From Desulfovibrio mangrovi (lineage in GTDB: Bacteria; Desulfobacterota; Desulfovibrionia; Desulfovibrionales; Desulfovibrionaceae): DNA of 64,000 nt. Positions 19,137-29,993 of this stretch are shown here, piece by piece. The first letter of the stretch is position 1; the number at the start of each line of letters is the position of its first letter. Made by a program: the position numbers and the translations under genes. The notes beneath the pieces are model-generated. The model had not been told where the DNA came from and made no database searches. It worked only from the letters and a program-made list of their open reading frames with translations. Location of the stretch: contig NZ_CP104208.1 in the NCBI RefSeq assembly GCF_026230175.1, forward strand, positions 1,922,001-1,986,000, read 5' to 3'.

Positions 19137-20249
19137 TCAATTCGTTTTAAAGACAAACCGCCTCATCGAGACATTCAAAACCAGCCCTATGAGGCAAAAG
19201 TTTACCAGTGTGGCGCTACCACCATAGCTGATAAAGGGCAAGGGGATGCCAACCACCGGCATAAGCCCCATAACCATGCCCATGTTTATCAGAAACTGCC
19301 AGAAAAAATAGAAGAAAACCCCTGCAGAAAGGAATGAGCCGAAGCGGTCCTTGGCATCTCTGGCAGTATTAAAGATGGCGAGCAGAAAAAGGCAGAACAG
19401 AATCAGAAGGATCGTGCATCCCACAAAGCCCCATTCCTCACCAAACACGGCAATGGCGAAGTCAGTGTGTTTTTCCGGAAGAAAGCGCAGTTGAGACTGG
19501 GTTCCTTCCATGAATCCCTTGCCCCACACCTCGCCAGAACCGATGGCGATCTGTGATTGGATGATATGATACCCTGAACCGAGAGGGTCATCGCCCGGGT
19601 TCAGGAACGTCAGAACGCGCTGCTTCTGATAGTCCTTCATAAACATCCAGCCAATGGGTAGACATGCGGGAAACGCCACCAGACAGGTTCTGAACACCCC
19701 CTTGCTCAGGCCACGGAAGAGGATGATGCCGCCCACGTTGAGCAACATGTTCAGCGTGGTCCCCAAATCTGGCTGCTTGAGAATGAACACGGCAGGAATA
19801 AGGCACACACCGATGACCTTGACAAACTCTCCCCAGCCCAGCGGATGCGAATTGCGGGCCAGCAACTTGGCCGCGATGAGAATGGCGGCAATCTTGGCCA
19901 GTTCGCTCGGTTGCAGGTTAAAGAAGCCGAGCGATATCCATCGCTTTGCGCCATAAATTGTCTTACCTGCAATGGGCACCATGGCCAGCAGCACAACGGT
20001 GAGAATAAATACGGGCCAGGCCAGGCTACGCCAATGGCGATAGTCCAGCACCATGACAAGGAGCATGCCGAGCAGCCCGACTCCGCCCCAGACAAGCTGC
20101 TTCTGATAAAAGCTGCCCATGGCGATGCCGTCTTCCGACATGAACGCACTGGCGGAGTAAAGATTAAGAACGCCCACACAGAAAAGGATGGCCGTCATGA
20201 GAACGAGCCCCCAGTTCATGTGCGTCAGCAGTCGTCTGTCAATGGCCAT
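19137..20249 (-). CDS. rodA: rod-shape peptidoglycan polymerase RodA
   Basis: A 370-residue SEDS glycosyltransferase with about ten transmembrane helices; it polymerises glycan strands during elongation with PBP2. Family marks are Q-P-S-E-L-A-K near 120, D-L-G-T-T near 165 and the C-terminal G-I-P-L-P-F-I-S-Y-G-G-S region (about 330-341). Its ATG overlaps the mrdA stop by one base (TAATG), so translation is coupled. Confidence 0.96.
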   Translation of the reverse strand: MAIDRRLLTHMNWGLVLMTAILFCVGVLNLYSASAFMSEDGIAMGSFYQKQLVWGGVGLLGMLLVMVLDYRHWRSLAWPVFILTVVLLAMVPIAGKTIYGAKRWISLGFFNLQPSELAKIAAILIAAKLLARNSHPLGWGEFVKVIGVCLIPAVFILKQPDLGTTLNMLLNVGGIILFRGLSKGVFRTCLVAFPACLPIGWMFMKDYQKQRVLTFLNPGDDPLGSGYHIIQSQIAIGSGEVWGKGFMEGTQSQLRFLPEKHTDFAIAVFGEEWGFVGCTILLILFCLFLLAIFNTARDAKDRFGSFLSAGVFFYFFWQFLINMGMVMGLMPVVGIPLPFISYGGSATLVNFCLIGLVLNVSMRRFVFKTN

Positions 20250-22045
20250 TACTGATTCTCCTCACTGAACAGGTGATCATAGACCCTCTTGACAATAGGA
20301 CCAGCTGCCGAACCGCCGTGACCGCCATGCTCCAGCATGCAGACCACTACATAGCGCTTGTCGCCCTTATAGCCCCACGAGGCCATCCAGGCGTGGTCGC
20401 GTTCCCAGTATTCCATCTCCTCCACCTTCTGACGCTCGTCATTGGCTTTGAGCTTCAGCTTGACCACCTGCGCAGTACCGGTTTTACCGCCAATGACAGC
20501 TCCTTTGGTCTGCAACCGTTTGGCCGTTCCCCGCTGTTCCTCAACAGTCCTGCGCATGGCATCCAGAAGGAGGGCTCGCTGCGATTCGTTCAACGGAATA
20601 GTTCTTCGTACAGTAGGCTCACTGTCGGCCAACAGGCTGGGCTGCATGAGCTTGCCATCGTTCATGAGAGCACCCAGAAAGCACGCTACCTGAACCGGCG
20701 TTACCAACGTGAAGCCCTGACCAATGGCAGTGATAACTGTTTCACCGCGCTGCCACGGTTCGCCGAAACGTTTGCGCTTCCAGTCCCGTGAAGGCACAAG
20801 GCCGGAACGCTCGTGCGGCAGCCCCAGCCCCGTCTGCTCTCCAAAGCCGTTAGCCTTGGCGAAGGCTTCCATCTTGTCCACGCCGATGCGGTTCAGCATT
20901 TCATAATAATATACGTCGCAGGACTCGATAAGTGACCGGGCCATATCCACTGCACCGTGACCATGCTTCTTCCAGCAACGGAACAAAGTCTTACCCAGAT
21001 AAAATTCGCCGTTGCAGAACTCCGTCTCACGGGGATTTACGCCCTCCTTAAGCAGAAGGCCTGCCATGAGCACCTTCCAGACCGATCCGGGCGGATACAC
21101 GGACTGGATAACCCGGTTCTGCAAGGGGAAAAACGGATCGTCGCGCAGTTCGTTCCATTGCTTGTTGGTCAGGCCCGCGGCAAAGGCATTGTTGTCAAAG
21201 CTGGGCTGGGTCACCAGAGCCAGCAGCTTGCCGGTATCCGGATCCATGACAACGAGACCGCCCGCCTGCCCTTCAAAGGCTTCGGAAGCAATGCGCTGCA
21301 ACTCAAAATCCAGCGAGAGGAGAATGGAATCGCCCGCCATGGGCTCCTGCACCATCTTGCGGTTCAGTTCGCGCCCCATGACATCCACTTCCAACTGCTG
21401 CAGCCCCTTGTCGCCGCGCAAGCGGTTCTCAAGCACGAGCTCCAGCCCCTGCTTGCCCACGGCATCGCCCAACGCAAGATCGGAGTCTGCCTCCAATTCC
21501 TTTTCGTTGGCTTCCGCCACGTACCCGAGCACATGAGCGAACAGCGGCCCCTGCAGGTAGTAGCGTCTGGGCCGGATGACGATTTCCAGCCCCGGCCAGA
21601 GCATGCGGTTGGACTCAATCTGTGCCAGAAGATCAAACGGGACATCCGGCACCAGAAGCAAAGGCTGGAAGGGTTTGATGCGCGGCTTGTCCTTGAAGTA
21701 CTTGGCCCAGAGGCTTTCCTCGGGAATGCCGGTCCAGTGGCTTACCTGTGCAATGGTAGAGGCAATATCCTTGCAATCCTCACGCACCAACCCCAGTGCG
21801 TAGGCCGGGCGGTTTTCCGCAAGCAGTTCTCCTCCTCGGGCACGAAGCAGCCCCCGGGGAGCATCCACCCGTTCCTGACGCAACCTGTTTTCTCGAGCGA
21901 GTTTGGCAAACTCGTCCCCCTTGTGGATCTGCAGATACCAGAACCGGAGGAAAAAACAGAAGAACAGCAGGAGCACAAGCCCCTGCAGCAACAGAAGTCC
22001 CAGTTTCGGGGGTTGGTAGCCTTCGGGATCAAGCTGCATTGACAT
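20249..22045 (-). CDS. mrdA: penicillin-binding protein 2
   Basis: A 598-residue transpeptidase that crosslinks new wall strands in the elongasome. One N-terminal membrane helix (about 12-33), a pedestal domain, then the penicillin-binding domain with the active-site S-V-W-K (P-P-G-S-V-W-K), S-C-D and K-T-G-T (G-G-K-T-G-T-A). The ATG at 22045 (M-S-M-Q-L-D-P) is preferred over an upstream in-frame codon inside mreD. The start overlaps mreD by 17 bases, and the stop overlaps rodA. Confidence 0.96.
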   Translation of the reverse strand: MSMQLDPEGYQPPKLGLLLLQGLVLLLFFCFFLRFWYLQIHKGDEFAKLARENRLRQERVDAPRGLLRARGGELLAENRPAYALGLVREDCKDIASTIAQVSHWTGIPEESLWAKYFKDKPRIKPFQPLLLVPDVPFDLLAQIESNRMLWPGLEIVIRPRRYYLQGPLFAHVLGYVAEANEKELEADSDLALGDAVGKQGLELVLENRLRGDKGLQQLEVDVMGRELNRKMVQEPMAGDSILLSLDFELQRIASEAFEGQAGGLVVMDPDTGKLLALVTQPSFDNNAFAAGLTNKQWNELRDDPFFPLQNRVIQSVYPPGSVWKVLMAGLLLKEGVNPRETEFCNGEFYLGKTLFRCWKKHGHGAVDMARSLIESCDVYYYEMLNRIGVDKMEAFAKANGFGEQTGLGLPHERSGLVPSRDWKRKRFGEPWQRGETVITAIGQGFTLVTPVQVACFLGALMNDGKLMQPSLLADSEPTVRRTIPLNESQRALLLDAMRRTVEEQRGTAKRLQTKGAVIGGKTGTAQVVKLKLKANDERQKVEEMEYWERDHAWMASWGYKGDKRYVVVCMLEHGGHGGSAAGPIVKRVYDHLFSEENQ

Positions 22046-22517
22046 GACGCAACTCTCTTTCCCGCAAACGGAATACCACGAACCACACAAGCGGAATGAC
22101 CAGAGCGTTCAGGCAGGCATCGCTGATCAGGCGGGGGAGCAGAATATCAACATCCTGCAGGTGCTTCATCATGATACCGATGCCCACATGCCCCGCTCCG
22201 AGTGCGGCGGACAGGATAAGAATGAAAACGATGTTCTCGGCTTCAAAGAGGCTTCTGCCCAGATAGAAGAGAACACAGGCAAAAGCATACCAGAGCAGAC
22301 CGGGGCCGAAAGCAAGCAGGCCAGCACCTTCCTGAATCAGGGTGAAGAGCAGCACCAGCCAGACCGTCTGCGGCCGATTCCCCTCCTGCATGGAGCAAAG
22401 CAGACCGGGCAGCAGAAAGTCCACCCCGGGCAGCAGGTACATTGCCCAGACCCCGCAAACGGCATAAACCGTCCACCAGGCGATGGCCCTGAAAAGGGAA
22501 GGCTGAGTACCCTGCAT
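22029..22517 (-). CDS. mreD: rod-shape determining protein MreD
   Basis: A 162-residue inner-membrane protein with about five transmembrane helices (from residue 9 onwards), in the standard slot between mreC and the PBP2 gene. MreD sequences diverge quickly, so its identity rests on topology and position. It probably links MreC to the membrane part of the elongasome. Confidence 0.82.
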   Translation of the reverse strand: MQGTQPSLFRAIAWWTVYAVCGVWAMYLLPGVDFLLPGLLCSMQEGNRPQTVWLVLLFTLIQEGAGLLAFGPGLLWYAFACVLFYLGRSLFEAENIVFILILSAALGAGHVGIGIMMKHLQDVDILLPRLISDACLNALVIPLVWFVVFRLRERELRHVNAA

Positions 22518-22556
22518 TATCTATAAGCCCTTCTTCGCAGCACCACAGAGGCACCG

Positions 22557-24528
<1,972 letters not shown>

Positions 24529-24570
24529 TCACTCATCCCAGACACCCGAAACTGTAACTCCAGACCGGCA

Positions 24571-25623
24571 ATGAACAGATACCATCAATTATCCGTCTAC
24601 TTCCGACACCGTTTTCGTCAGCGAGTCCAGAAGGTCCCGCTTGATGCCGGATTCACGTGCCCCAATCGGGACGGCTCTCTGTCCACCCGTGGGTGCATCT
24701 TCTGCAACCCCCGCGGGTCCGGTTCCGGAATGGGCCTGAAAGGCGCAAGCCTCTCGGACCAATGGGCTTTTTGGCGCGAACGGTATAGCCGCTCGCTAGG
24801 CCCCGCGACCTTCATAGCCTATTTGCAATCATTTTCCAACACATATGGGCCCCTCGAAAAACTCGAACAAACCCTCACGGAAATCGAAGCCTTACCTGAT
24901 TTGGCAGGTTTGTCCATAGGAACAAGACCGGACTGCATCGACAACGAACGGCTGGACCTCATCGCCCGAACGGCCGCCAAGCCCGCCATGCGCGAAGTAT
25001 GGCTTGAGCTGGGCCTGCAATCGGCACTGGACAGAACCCTTGCCCGCATCAACAGAGGCCACGATTTTGCCTCGTTTGAACGCGCCGTCCATCTCGCCCA
25101 TAAACGCGGCCTCAAGGTTTGCGCCCACGTCATCGCAGGGCTGCCCGGAGAATCGCTGGACGATTTTCTCTATACCATCGACACAGTAAACGCACTGCCC
25201 GTGCAGGGGATCAAATTCCACAGCCTCTATGTGGCCGAGGACACCCCTCTTGCCGAGGAGTGGCAACGCGGAGAATACACCCCGCTGAACGAGGCTATAT
25301 ATATTGATACAGTGGCCGAAGCCATTCCCCGCCTGCGTCCGGAAATCGTCATACAGCGTCTGACCGGAGACCCCGCCGAAGGCGAACTGCTCGCGCCGGT
25401 ATGGCCTTCGACCAAGACAGTCATTATTTCCGCCATTGCCGCCGAGCTGCAAAAACGCGATACATGGCAGGGCAAGGCGCTGAAAGACTCCGGCAAGGGA
25501 CGACCGCCCCTGTGGTTCTCTCTGCGCCGCAACTTGCCCGCAGCACTGCATGCGGAATGGGAACAGGAATTTCGGGCAATTGCCCCGCAACTTCATTTCG
25601 ACCTTACGGAGCCGCTGCCATGA
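24571..25623 (+). CDS. TIGR01212-type radical SAM protein
   Basis: A 350-residue radical S-adenosylmethionine enzyme of the YhcC/TIGR01212 family. The iron-sulfur cluster is bound by C-P-N-R-D-G-S (about residue 29) and the following G-C-I-F-C (about 41-45), a variant of CxxxCxxC with a longer first interval that is typical of this family. The ATG at 24571 is chosen because an upstream reading frame lies antisense to mreB and mreC. The physiological reaction is not known to me. The stop overlaps the next start (ATGA). Confidence 0.88.
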   Translation: MNRYHQLSVYFRHRFRQRVQKVPLDAGFTCPNRDGSLSTRGCIFCNPRGSGSGMGLKGASLSDQWAFWRERYSRSLGPATFIAYLQSFSNTYGPLEKLEQTLTEIEALPDLAGLSIGTRPDCIDNERLDLIARTAAKPAMREVWLELGLQSALDRTLARINRGHDFASFERAVHLAHKRGLKVCAHVIAGLPGESLDDFLYTIDTVNALPVQGIKFHSLYVAEDTPLAEEWQRGEYTPLNEAIYIDTVAEAIPRLRPEIVIQRLTGDPAEGELLAPVWPSTKTVIISAIAAELQKRDTWQGKALKDSGKGRPPLWFSLRRNLPAALHAEWEQEFRAIAPQLHFDLTEPLP

Positions 25624-26132
25624 GCCCCCAAAAAACGAGCACAGACGAGCTTCTCGTCGAGTCCATTTCTGCCGGGCGGCTACGCCTTACGCTGAATTGG
25701 GTCGGACAGCAACTGGAAGAGACGGCTATTTCCTGGAAAGATGAAAAAGGGCAGGACACGCCCATTGCAGAACTCTCCCCCGCCGCCCTGAAGCTGCGGG
25801 ATGCCCTGGAACGTTACGTTGCGGGCCAGCGCGTAACCTGGCCGGAACTGCCGCTTGCCATGAAACGCTGCACTCCGTTCACGCAGGAAGTGCTTTCCAT
25901 ACTGCGCACTGTGCCTCAAGGCAAAACCGTCACTTACGGAGAACTTGCCGCCATGGCAGGCCGCCCCAACGCCGCCCGCGGCGTGGGCCAGATCATGCAC
26001 CACAACCGTTGGCCGCTCATAGTGCCCTGCCATCGGGTCATCGGATCCGGCGGCTCCATGACCGGGTTTTCGGGCTCCGCCGGCATACCTCTCAAGGAAT
26101 ACCTGTTGCAGCTTGAACGCAACGCACGATAA
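25620..26132 (+). CDS. ogt: methylated-DNA--protein-cysteine methyltransferase
   Basis: A 170-residue suicide repair protein that removes the alkyl group from O6-methylguanine. The reaction cysteine is in P-C-H-R-V-I-G (about residue 137), preceded by G-K-T-V-T-Y-G-E-L-A and R-G-V-G; the N-terminal domain is short and weakly conserved. ATG overlaps the upstream TGA, so it is coupled with the radical SAM gene. Confidence 0.92.
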   Translation: MSPQKTSTDELLVESISAGRLRLTLNWVGQQLEETAISWKDEKGQDTPIAELSPAALKLRDALERYVAGQRVTWPELPLAMKRCTPFTQEVLSILRTVPQGKTVTYGELAAMAGRPNAARGVGQIMHHNRWPLIVPCHRVIGSGGSMTGFSGSAGIPLKEYLLQLERNAR

Positions 26133-26172
26133 GCAGCCCCGCCTGAAGGCCGGAACCGACCCGCCAAGACAG

Positions 26173-26208
26173 AAAAGCGCCCGCAGCCAAACGACTGCGG
26201 GCGCTTTA
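26173..26208. terminator. bidirectional terminator, ogt/folE2
   Basis: GCGCCCGCAG/CTGCGGGCGC perfect 10-bp stem with eight-base loop; AAAA on the left and TTTA on the right. It serves the convergent ogt and folE2 ends. Confidence 0.85.
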
Positions 26209-26229
26209 TTGATAACAAGGACAACAAGC

Positions 26230-27000
26230 CTAGGTATGCTTCTCGATGGTGGCAAAGGCGCTGTGGTTATGGATGGATTCGTAGCTCTCCACCTCCACGC
26301 GGAACCAGCTCACCTGCGGATGCGCTTCCAGCTTCTGCGCCGCACTGCGCACCACGTCTTCCACAAAGGTGGGGGTCGCAAAGGCAGCCTCTGTCACGTA
26401 TTTCTCATCCTCGCGCTTGAGCAGCGAGTAGACAGGGGACGAAGCGGATGCCTCGGCAATCTCGATGAACTCTTCGATCCATGCGAAACCGCGCATACGC
26501 ACCTTCATGCGCACAAGAGCGCGCTGGCTGTGGGCGCCTTCGTCGGAGATGGCCTTGGAGCAAGGGCACACGGTCATCACCGGCACATCAACCTCCAGCA
26601 GAAAAGAGGGCTTGTCACCCTTCAGTTCGCCGGTAAGCTGACATTTGTAATTCATCAGCCCGCCGCGGCCGCTGGCCGGAGCCTTCTTGTTCAGGAAGTA
26701 CGGAAAACGGAACAAGGCATACGCCTTATGGGCATGCAGGCGTTCCTTTATGTCCAGCAGCAGGTTACGCATGCTGTCGTAATCAAGCTCCTCGCTCCAG
26801 CCTTCCAGCGCTTCCACAAAGCGACTCATGTGCGTGCCCTTGAATTCAGCGGGAAGGTCCACGCCAATGTCCACACGGGCTACGGTGTGCTGCGCCCCTT
26901 TGGCTCTGTCGCGGATAACGATGGGCAACCGCAGATCGCGGACACCAACGCGGTCAATAGCCATAGCCACCTGAGCGGGGCTCATCTGTACGTCTTCCAT
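26230..27000 (-). CDS. folE2: GTP cyclohydrolase FolE2
   Basis: A 256-residue GTP cyclohydrolase I of type IB, producing 7,8-dihydroneopterin triphosphate for folate. Family marks are V-G-V-R-D-L-R-L-P near the start, C-P-C-S-K-A-I-S (about 147-154, catalytic/metal Cys) and G-A-H-S-Q-R. The ATG at 27000 is chosen; a TTG four codons upstream is possible. AGGA stands 14 bases before the ATG. Its start lies 4 bases from the nikR stop, so the two genes are one unit. Type IB enzymes accept metals other than zinc. Confidence 0.93.
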   Translation of the reverse strand: MEDVQMSPAQVAMAIDRVGVRDLRLPIVIRDRAKGAQHTVARVDIGVDLPAEFKGTHMSRFVEALEGWSEELDYDSMRNLLLDIKERLHAHKAYALFRFPYFLNKKAPASGRGGLMNYKCQLTGELKGDKPSFLLEVDVPVMTVCPCSKAISDEGAHSQRALVRMKVRMRGFAWIEEFIEIAEASASSPVYSLLKREDEKYVTEAAFATPTFVEDVVRSAAQKLEAHPQVSWFRVEVESYESIHNHSAFATIEKHT

Positions 27001-27004
27001 GAAA

Positions 27005-27424
27005 TTAGACAAGGTCCTGTCCTGTTGTCGCCAAGCTGAGTTTACCGTGCTTGACCCCCTTGGTGGAGGTAAGCTTCTGCGCGAGGGTGCGCACCTCGTT
27101 GCCGTCTCCCTTGAGCACCAGCACTTCGAGGCAATTATGGTGGTCCAGATGCACGTGCATCGATGTAATGATCACATCATGATGATCATGCTGTATTTCC
27201 ACGAGTTTCTGGGACAGATCGCTCTTGTGGTGATCGTACACCAGAGTAAGCGTCCCTGCTATTTCGCGGGAATCATCCTTCCACTCCTCTTCCACCAGCG
27301 TATTGCGGATAAGATCGCGGATGGCTTCCGAACGGGTCTGATAGCACCGCTCTTCGCACAGGTGGTCGAACTTCTCCAGCAGGTCGGAGTCGAGGGACAC
27401 GCCGAAACGGATAGTCTGGCCCAT
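27005..27424 (-). CDS. nikR: nickel-responsive regulator NikR
   Basis: A 139-residue CopG-type repressor. N-terminal ribbon-helix-helix ([15 protein letters not shown], then [10 protein letters not shown]) and a C-terminal ACT-like nickel domain with [11 protein letters not shown], whose His and Cys residues are the canonical square-planar nickel ligands, plus an upstream H-D-H-H-D. The start M-G-Q-T-I-R at 27424 is preferred over an upstream in-frame codon. A candidate operator lies at 27532-27550. The operon partner is folE2. Confidence 0.95.
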   Translation of the reverse strand: MGQTIRFGVSLDSDLLEKFDHLCEERCYQTRSEAIRDLIRNTLVEEEWKDDSREIAGTLTLVYDHHKSDLSQKLVEIQHDHHDVIITSMHVHLDHHNCLEVLVLKGDGNEVRTLAQKLTSTKGVKHGKLSLATTGQDLV

Positions 27425-27521
27425 ACAGTCTCCTGTCAAATTACCCGATTGCGGGGGATTGCCGAAGAGATAACCGGCCTGCCCTTGCTACGACAAGAAC
27501 CGATCTCCCCAAGACACTATC

Positions 27522-27550
27522 AATATAAATATACACCGGCTATTGGTGTA
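27522..27550 (-). promoter_or_regulatory. candidate nikR promoter and operator
   Basis: Inverted repeat TACACC-N7-GGTGTA (27532-27550) about 110 bases upstream of nikR. On the minus strand it overlaps the expected -35 of a TATATT -10 box (27527-27522, 17-base spacing). The position fits a repressor that blocks RNA polymerase. It does not equal a known NikR consensus that I can quote, so binding by NikR is an inference from location. Confidence 0.4.
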
Positions 27551-27572
27551 CCACAAATCCCTTCGTCGTACA

Positions 27573-28238
27573 TCACCGGCGCAGTTCCCAAAGACTGACC
27601 GTCACTGCGGCAGGCTGCTCATACAAGGCCGAGGTCTTCTCCATGGCAAGGCGGTGCGCCTTCCAGCCATGCCTCTCCAGCAGGGTCAGGAAATATGTGT
27701 ACACATTTCTGTTGGGTTCCGCCACCCACGCCACCCCACCCGGAGCAAGCGAGTGCTCCAGAAAGGCCAGTACAGGCTCAACAAAGCGCCGTTCGTACAT
27801 GATATCGCCGCCCCATACGCAATCAAATGCATGGGGGGCTACGGCAGGATGCCGCCAGTCCATGACCGTCCACAAGGGGGAGGCGACATTGTTGATGCGG
27901 GCATTACGCGCAGCATACCGGAGAGCCTGCGGTTCATAGTCCATGGCAACGACCTTGGCGCCGAGCCAGGAGCCCACAAGGGCGGTAAGACCAAGCCCGC
28001 AGCCCATATCGAGACAGTATTTCCCCGCGATATCCTTCTGCTTCGCATACAACCACTGGCCAAGGACCAGACTGGCCGGCCAGAGCTCAGTCCAATACGG
28101 CAGGCGCTCGTCATCGCCGAAATCTTCATCGCCCATGGCTTCCCACAGGGATTCAAGATCGGCAGCGCGTTCAAGACGCCAATGCCTGCCGCACAGATTC
28201 ACATCAATTACTGGGGTATATTCCTTGAGTCCGGTCAT
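27573..28238 (-). CDS. class I SAM-dependent methyltransferase
   Basis: A 221-residue methyltransferase of the small lysine-methyltransferase-like group. Motif I is C-L-D-M-G-C-G-L-G-L-T (about residues 74-84), followed by V-V-A-M-D-Y-E-P near 100, and the W-T-E-L-W-P-A-S-L-V-L motif near 52-62 is typical of the METTL-like protein-lysine methyltransferases. The ATG at 28238 is preferred to an in-frame codon 29 codons upstream. Substrate unknown; it stands alone. Confidence 0.75.
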   Translation of the reverse strand: MTGLKEYTPVIDVNLCGRHWRLERAADLESLWEAMGDEDFGDDERLPYWTELWPASLVLGQWLYAKQKDIAGKYCLDMGCGLGLTALVGSWLGAKVVAMDYEPQALRYAARNARINNVASPLWTVMDWRHPAVAPHAFDCVWGGDIMYERRFVEPVLAFLEHSLAPGGVAWVAEPNRNVYTYFLTLLERHGWKAHRLAMEKTSALYEQPAAVTVSLWELRR

Positions 28239-28635
28239 CGTTTCCTTCCGCCCTGCGGGGAAGATGGCAAAGGGTACATGAGGCTGTTCTCCGGGGCCGT
28301 ACGGCCTTTCCGCCAACGGCGGCAACTACCTCAAACTGCGGTGCGACTGCATAACGCACCTTGCCATTGCAGTCCACCCGCAAGATGACGTCCGGAATTG
28401 CCACCCACAGGAAAGTAGGATACCTATCGCAGCGCTGCACGGGCACTATACTGCCTACGCTAATTGACAAAACAGCCTGTTGTATTCAATCTATAATCAG
28501 GAATCCGCCACAGACTGGCGATGTGTCGCCTGCATCTGACGCCTTCGCCGCCTAAACCGGTTTCTTCCGTGCATCAGGGGACGCTCCTGTCAATTGAACA
28601 GCGCGGAGACTGCAGACCACAACAGGATACTTACC
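28239..28635 (+). promoter_or_regulatory. intergenic region upstream of bioY
   Basis: 397 bases with no convincing gene. A TTGACA at 28464-28469 and a TATAAT at 28492-28497 are 22 bases apart, too far for a standard sigma70 promoter, so one of them may pair with another element or be regulated. AGGA nine bases before the bioY ATG is a ribosome site. No BirA palindrome is obvious to me. Confidence 0.35.
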
Positions 28636-29181
28636 ATGACCACACCACTTTCGGGATTGCATAAACAGGTCTGGACCGCCATGCTGGCGGCACTGATTAC
28701 CGTGGGAGCCATGGTACAACTTCCCATCGGCCCCGTACCTGTAACCCTGCAGACCCTGTTCATTATTCTGGCAGGCCTGATACTCGGCCCTGTCCGCGGC
28801 GCAGGTGCCGTGGCGCTCTATCTTCTTGCAGGCATCATCGGCCTGCCCGTATTCGCAGGCGGCAAGGCCGGGTTCGCCCACCTTCTCGGTCCCACGGGGG
28901 GCTACCTTGTCGGATACTTGGGCACAGCTATTCTGGCCGGTTTCGGATCAGCCAAAGAGGGAGAAACGCCCTCTTTCATCAAACCGCTGCTCTGGTCCTT
29001 GGCCGGACTGGCTTCCGTCTTCGGCATGGGTCTCGTCCGTCTCATGCTCGTTCTGGATATTCCGTTCCAGAAGGCGTTGGCCATCGGTTTTGTCCCCTTC
29101 ATCGTCGGGGACCTGATCAAGGTTGTCGCCGCCGTTTTCGCATACCGCTACCTCAAAAGCCGGAGACTCCTGCCGTCGTGA
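28636..29181 (+). CDS. bioY: biotin transporter BioY
   Basis: A 181-residue S-component of an ECF-type biotin importer with about six membrane helices. The family pattern P-I-G-P-V-P-V-T-L-Q-T-L (about residues 31-42) and G-G-Y-L-V-G-Y-L (about 96) are present. The ATG at 28636 gives the usual length. bioM follows, its GTG overlapping the stop; bioN is absent from the window. Confidence 0.94.
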   Translation: MTTPLSGLHKQVWTAMLAALITVGAMVQLPIGPVPVTLQTLFIILAGLILGPVRGAGAVALYLLAGIIGLPVFAGGKAGFAHLLGPTGGYLVGYLGTAILAGFGSAKEGETPSFIKPLLWSLAGLASVFGMGLVRLMLVLDIPFQKALAIGFVPFIVGDLIKVVAAVFAYRYLKSRRLLPS

Positions 29182-29912
29182 TCGAACTGAATTCGCTGAC
29201 CTTTACGTATCCGGGCACATCTTCCCCCGCCTTGCGGAACATTTCCTTCAGCATAGAGGAAGGCACCCTTCTCTGCCTCTGCGGCGTGAACGGCAGCGGC
29301 AAATCAACCCTGTTCTCGTTGCTGGCAGGCCTTCATGCGCCAAGCTCAGGCACACTGACGGTGGCCGGAATCAGCTCTCCGGGCAAGGAAGAGAAACTGC
29401 GCGGCCTTTCCGCCCTTGTGCTGCAGGATGCAGATCTGCAGATCATCGGCTCAACCGTTGCAGAAGACATGCTGCTCGCCTTTCCGCACGGCCTTGCCGG
29501 CGCAGAGGAAACGGCAAAGGACATGGCAGCACGGTTCGGGCTCGCCGCACACTGGAATTCTCCCGTGCACACCCTGTCTTACGGACAGAAGCGCAAGCTC
29601 TGTCTGGCCGTGGCCCTGCTGAGCTCCCCGGCCCTGCTGTTGCTTGACGAGCCCTTCTCCGGACTGGACTATCCCGCCATACGCGAGATGCGCAGCATTC
29701 TCATGCGCAACAAGGAACAGAAGCTCACGCAGATCATTTCCGTTCACGACCTTGAACCCGTCATCGATCTTGCCGACAGCATGGTAGTGCTGCACATGGG
29801 AGAACAGGTTCTTTCCGGCCCCCCTGAGACAGTGCTTGCCAACATTTCGGAATACGGCGTACGCCCGCCCTGTTCATGGCAACGCAGCAAAGGCATTACC
29901 GCCTGGGAATAG
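29178..29912 (+). CDS. bioM: energy-coupling ATPase of a biotin ECF transporter
   Basis: A 244-residue ABC ATPase of the CbiO/EcfA group. Walker A is G-V-N-G-S-G-K-S-T (about 38-46), the signature L-S-Y-G-Q-K-R-K lies near 135, Walker B L-L-L-L-D-E-P-F near 156 and the H-loop S-V-H-D-L near 190. It starts at GTG overlapping the bioY TGA, so it is coupled and most likely drives biotin uptake. A BioN-type transmembrane partner is missing here, so it may be elsewhere or BioY may use a shared one. Confidence 0.9.
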   Translation: MIELNSLTFTYPGTSSPALRNISFSIEEGTLLCLCGVNGSGKSTLFSLLAGLHAPSSGTLTVAGISSPGKEEKLRGLSALVLQDADLQIIGSTVAEDMLLAFPHGLAGAEETAKDMAARFGLAAHWNSPVHTLSYGQKRKLCLAVALLSSPALLLLDEPFSGLDYPAIREMRSILMRNKEQKLTQIISVHDLEPVIDLADSMVVLHMGEQVLSGPPETVLANISEYGVRPPCSWQRSKGITAWE

Positions 29913-29939
29913 CGACGATACGCCCACGCCCATGACAAC

Positions 29940-29974
29940 AAAAGCCCCGCAACCTTCCGGCTGCGGGGCTTTTC
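29940..29974. terminator. bidirectional terminator between bioM and the alcohol dehydrogenase
   Basis: AAAAGCCCCGCA/TGCGGGGCTTTT, an 8-bp GC stem with 10-base loop, flanked by A and T runs on both sides. Confidence 0.85.
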
Positions 29975-29993
29975 CCTTCCATTCAACATGAAT

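Noticed and set aside
28204-28470. 88-codon minus-strand frame upstream of the methyltransferase
   Set aside because: It overlaps the methyltransferase start and shows no conserved motif; composition looks like non-coding DNA.
28464-28497. TTGACA/TATAAT pair as the bioY promoter
   Set aside because: Spacing of 22 bases is outside the normal sigma70 range; kept only as part of the intergenic description.
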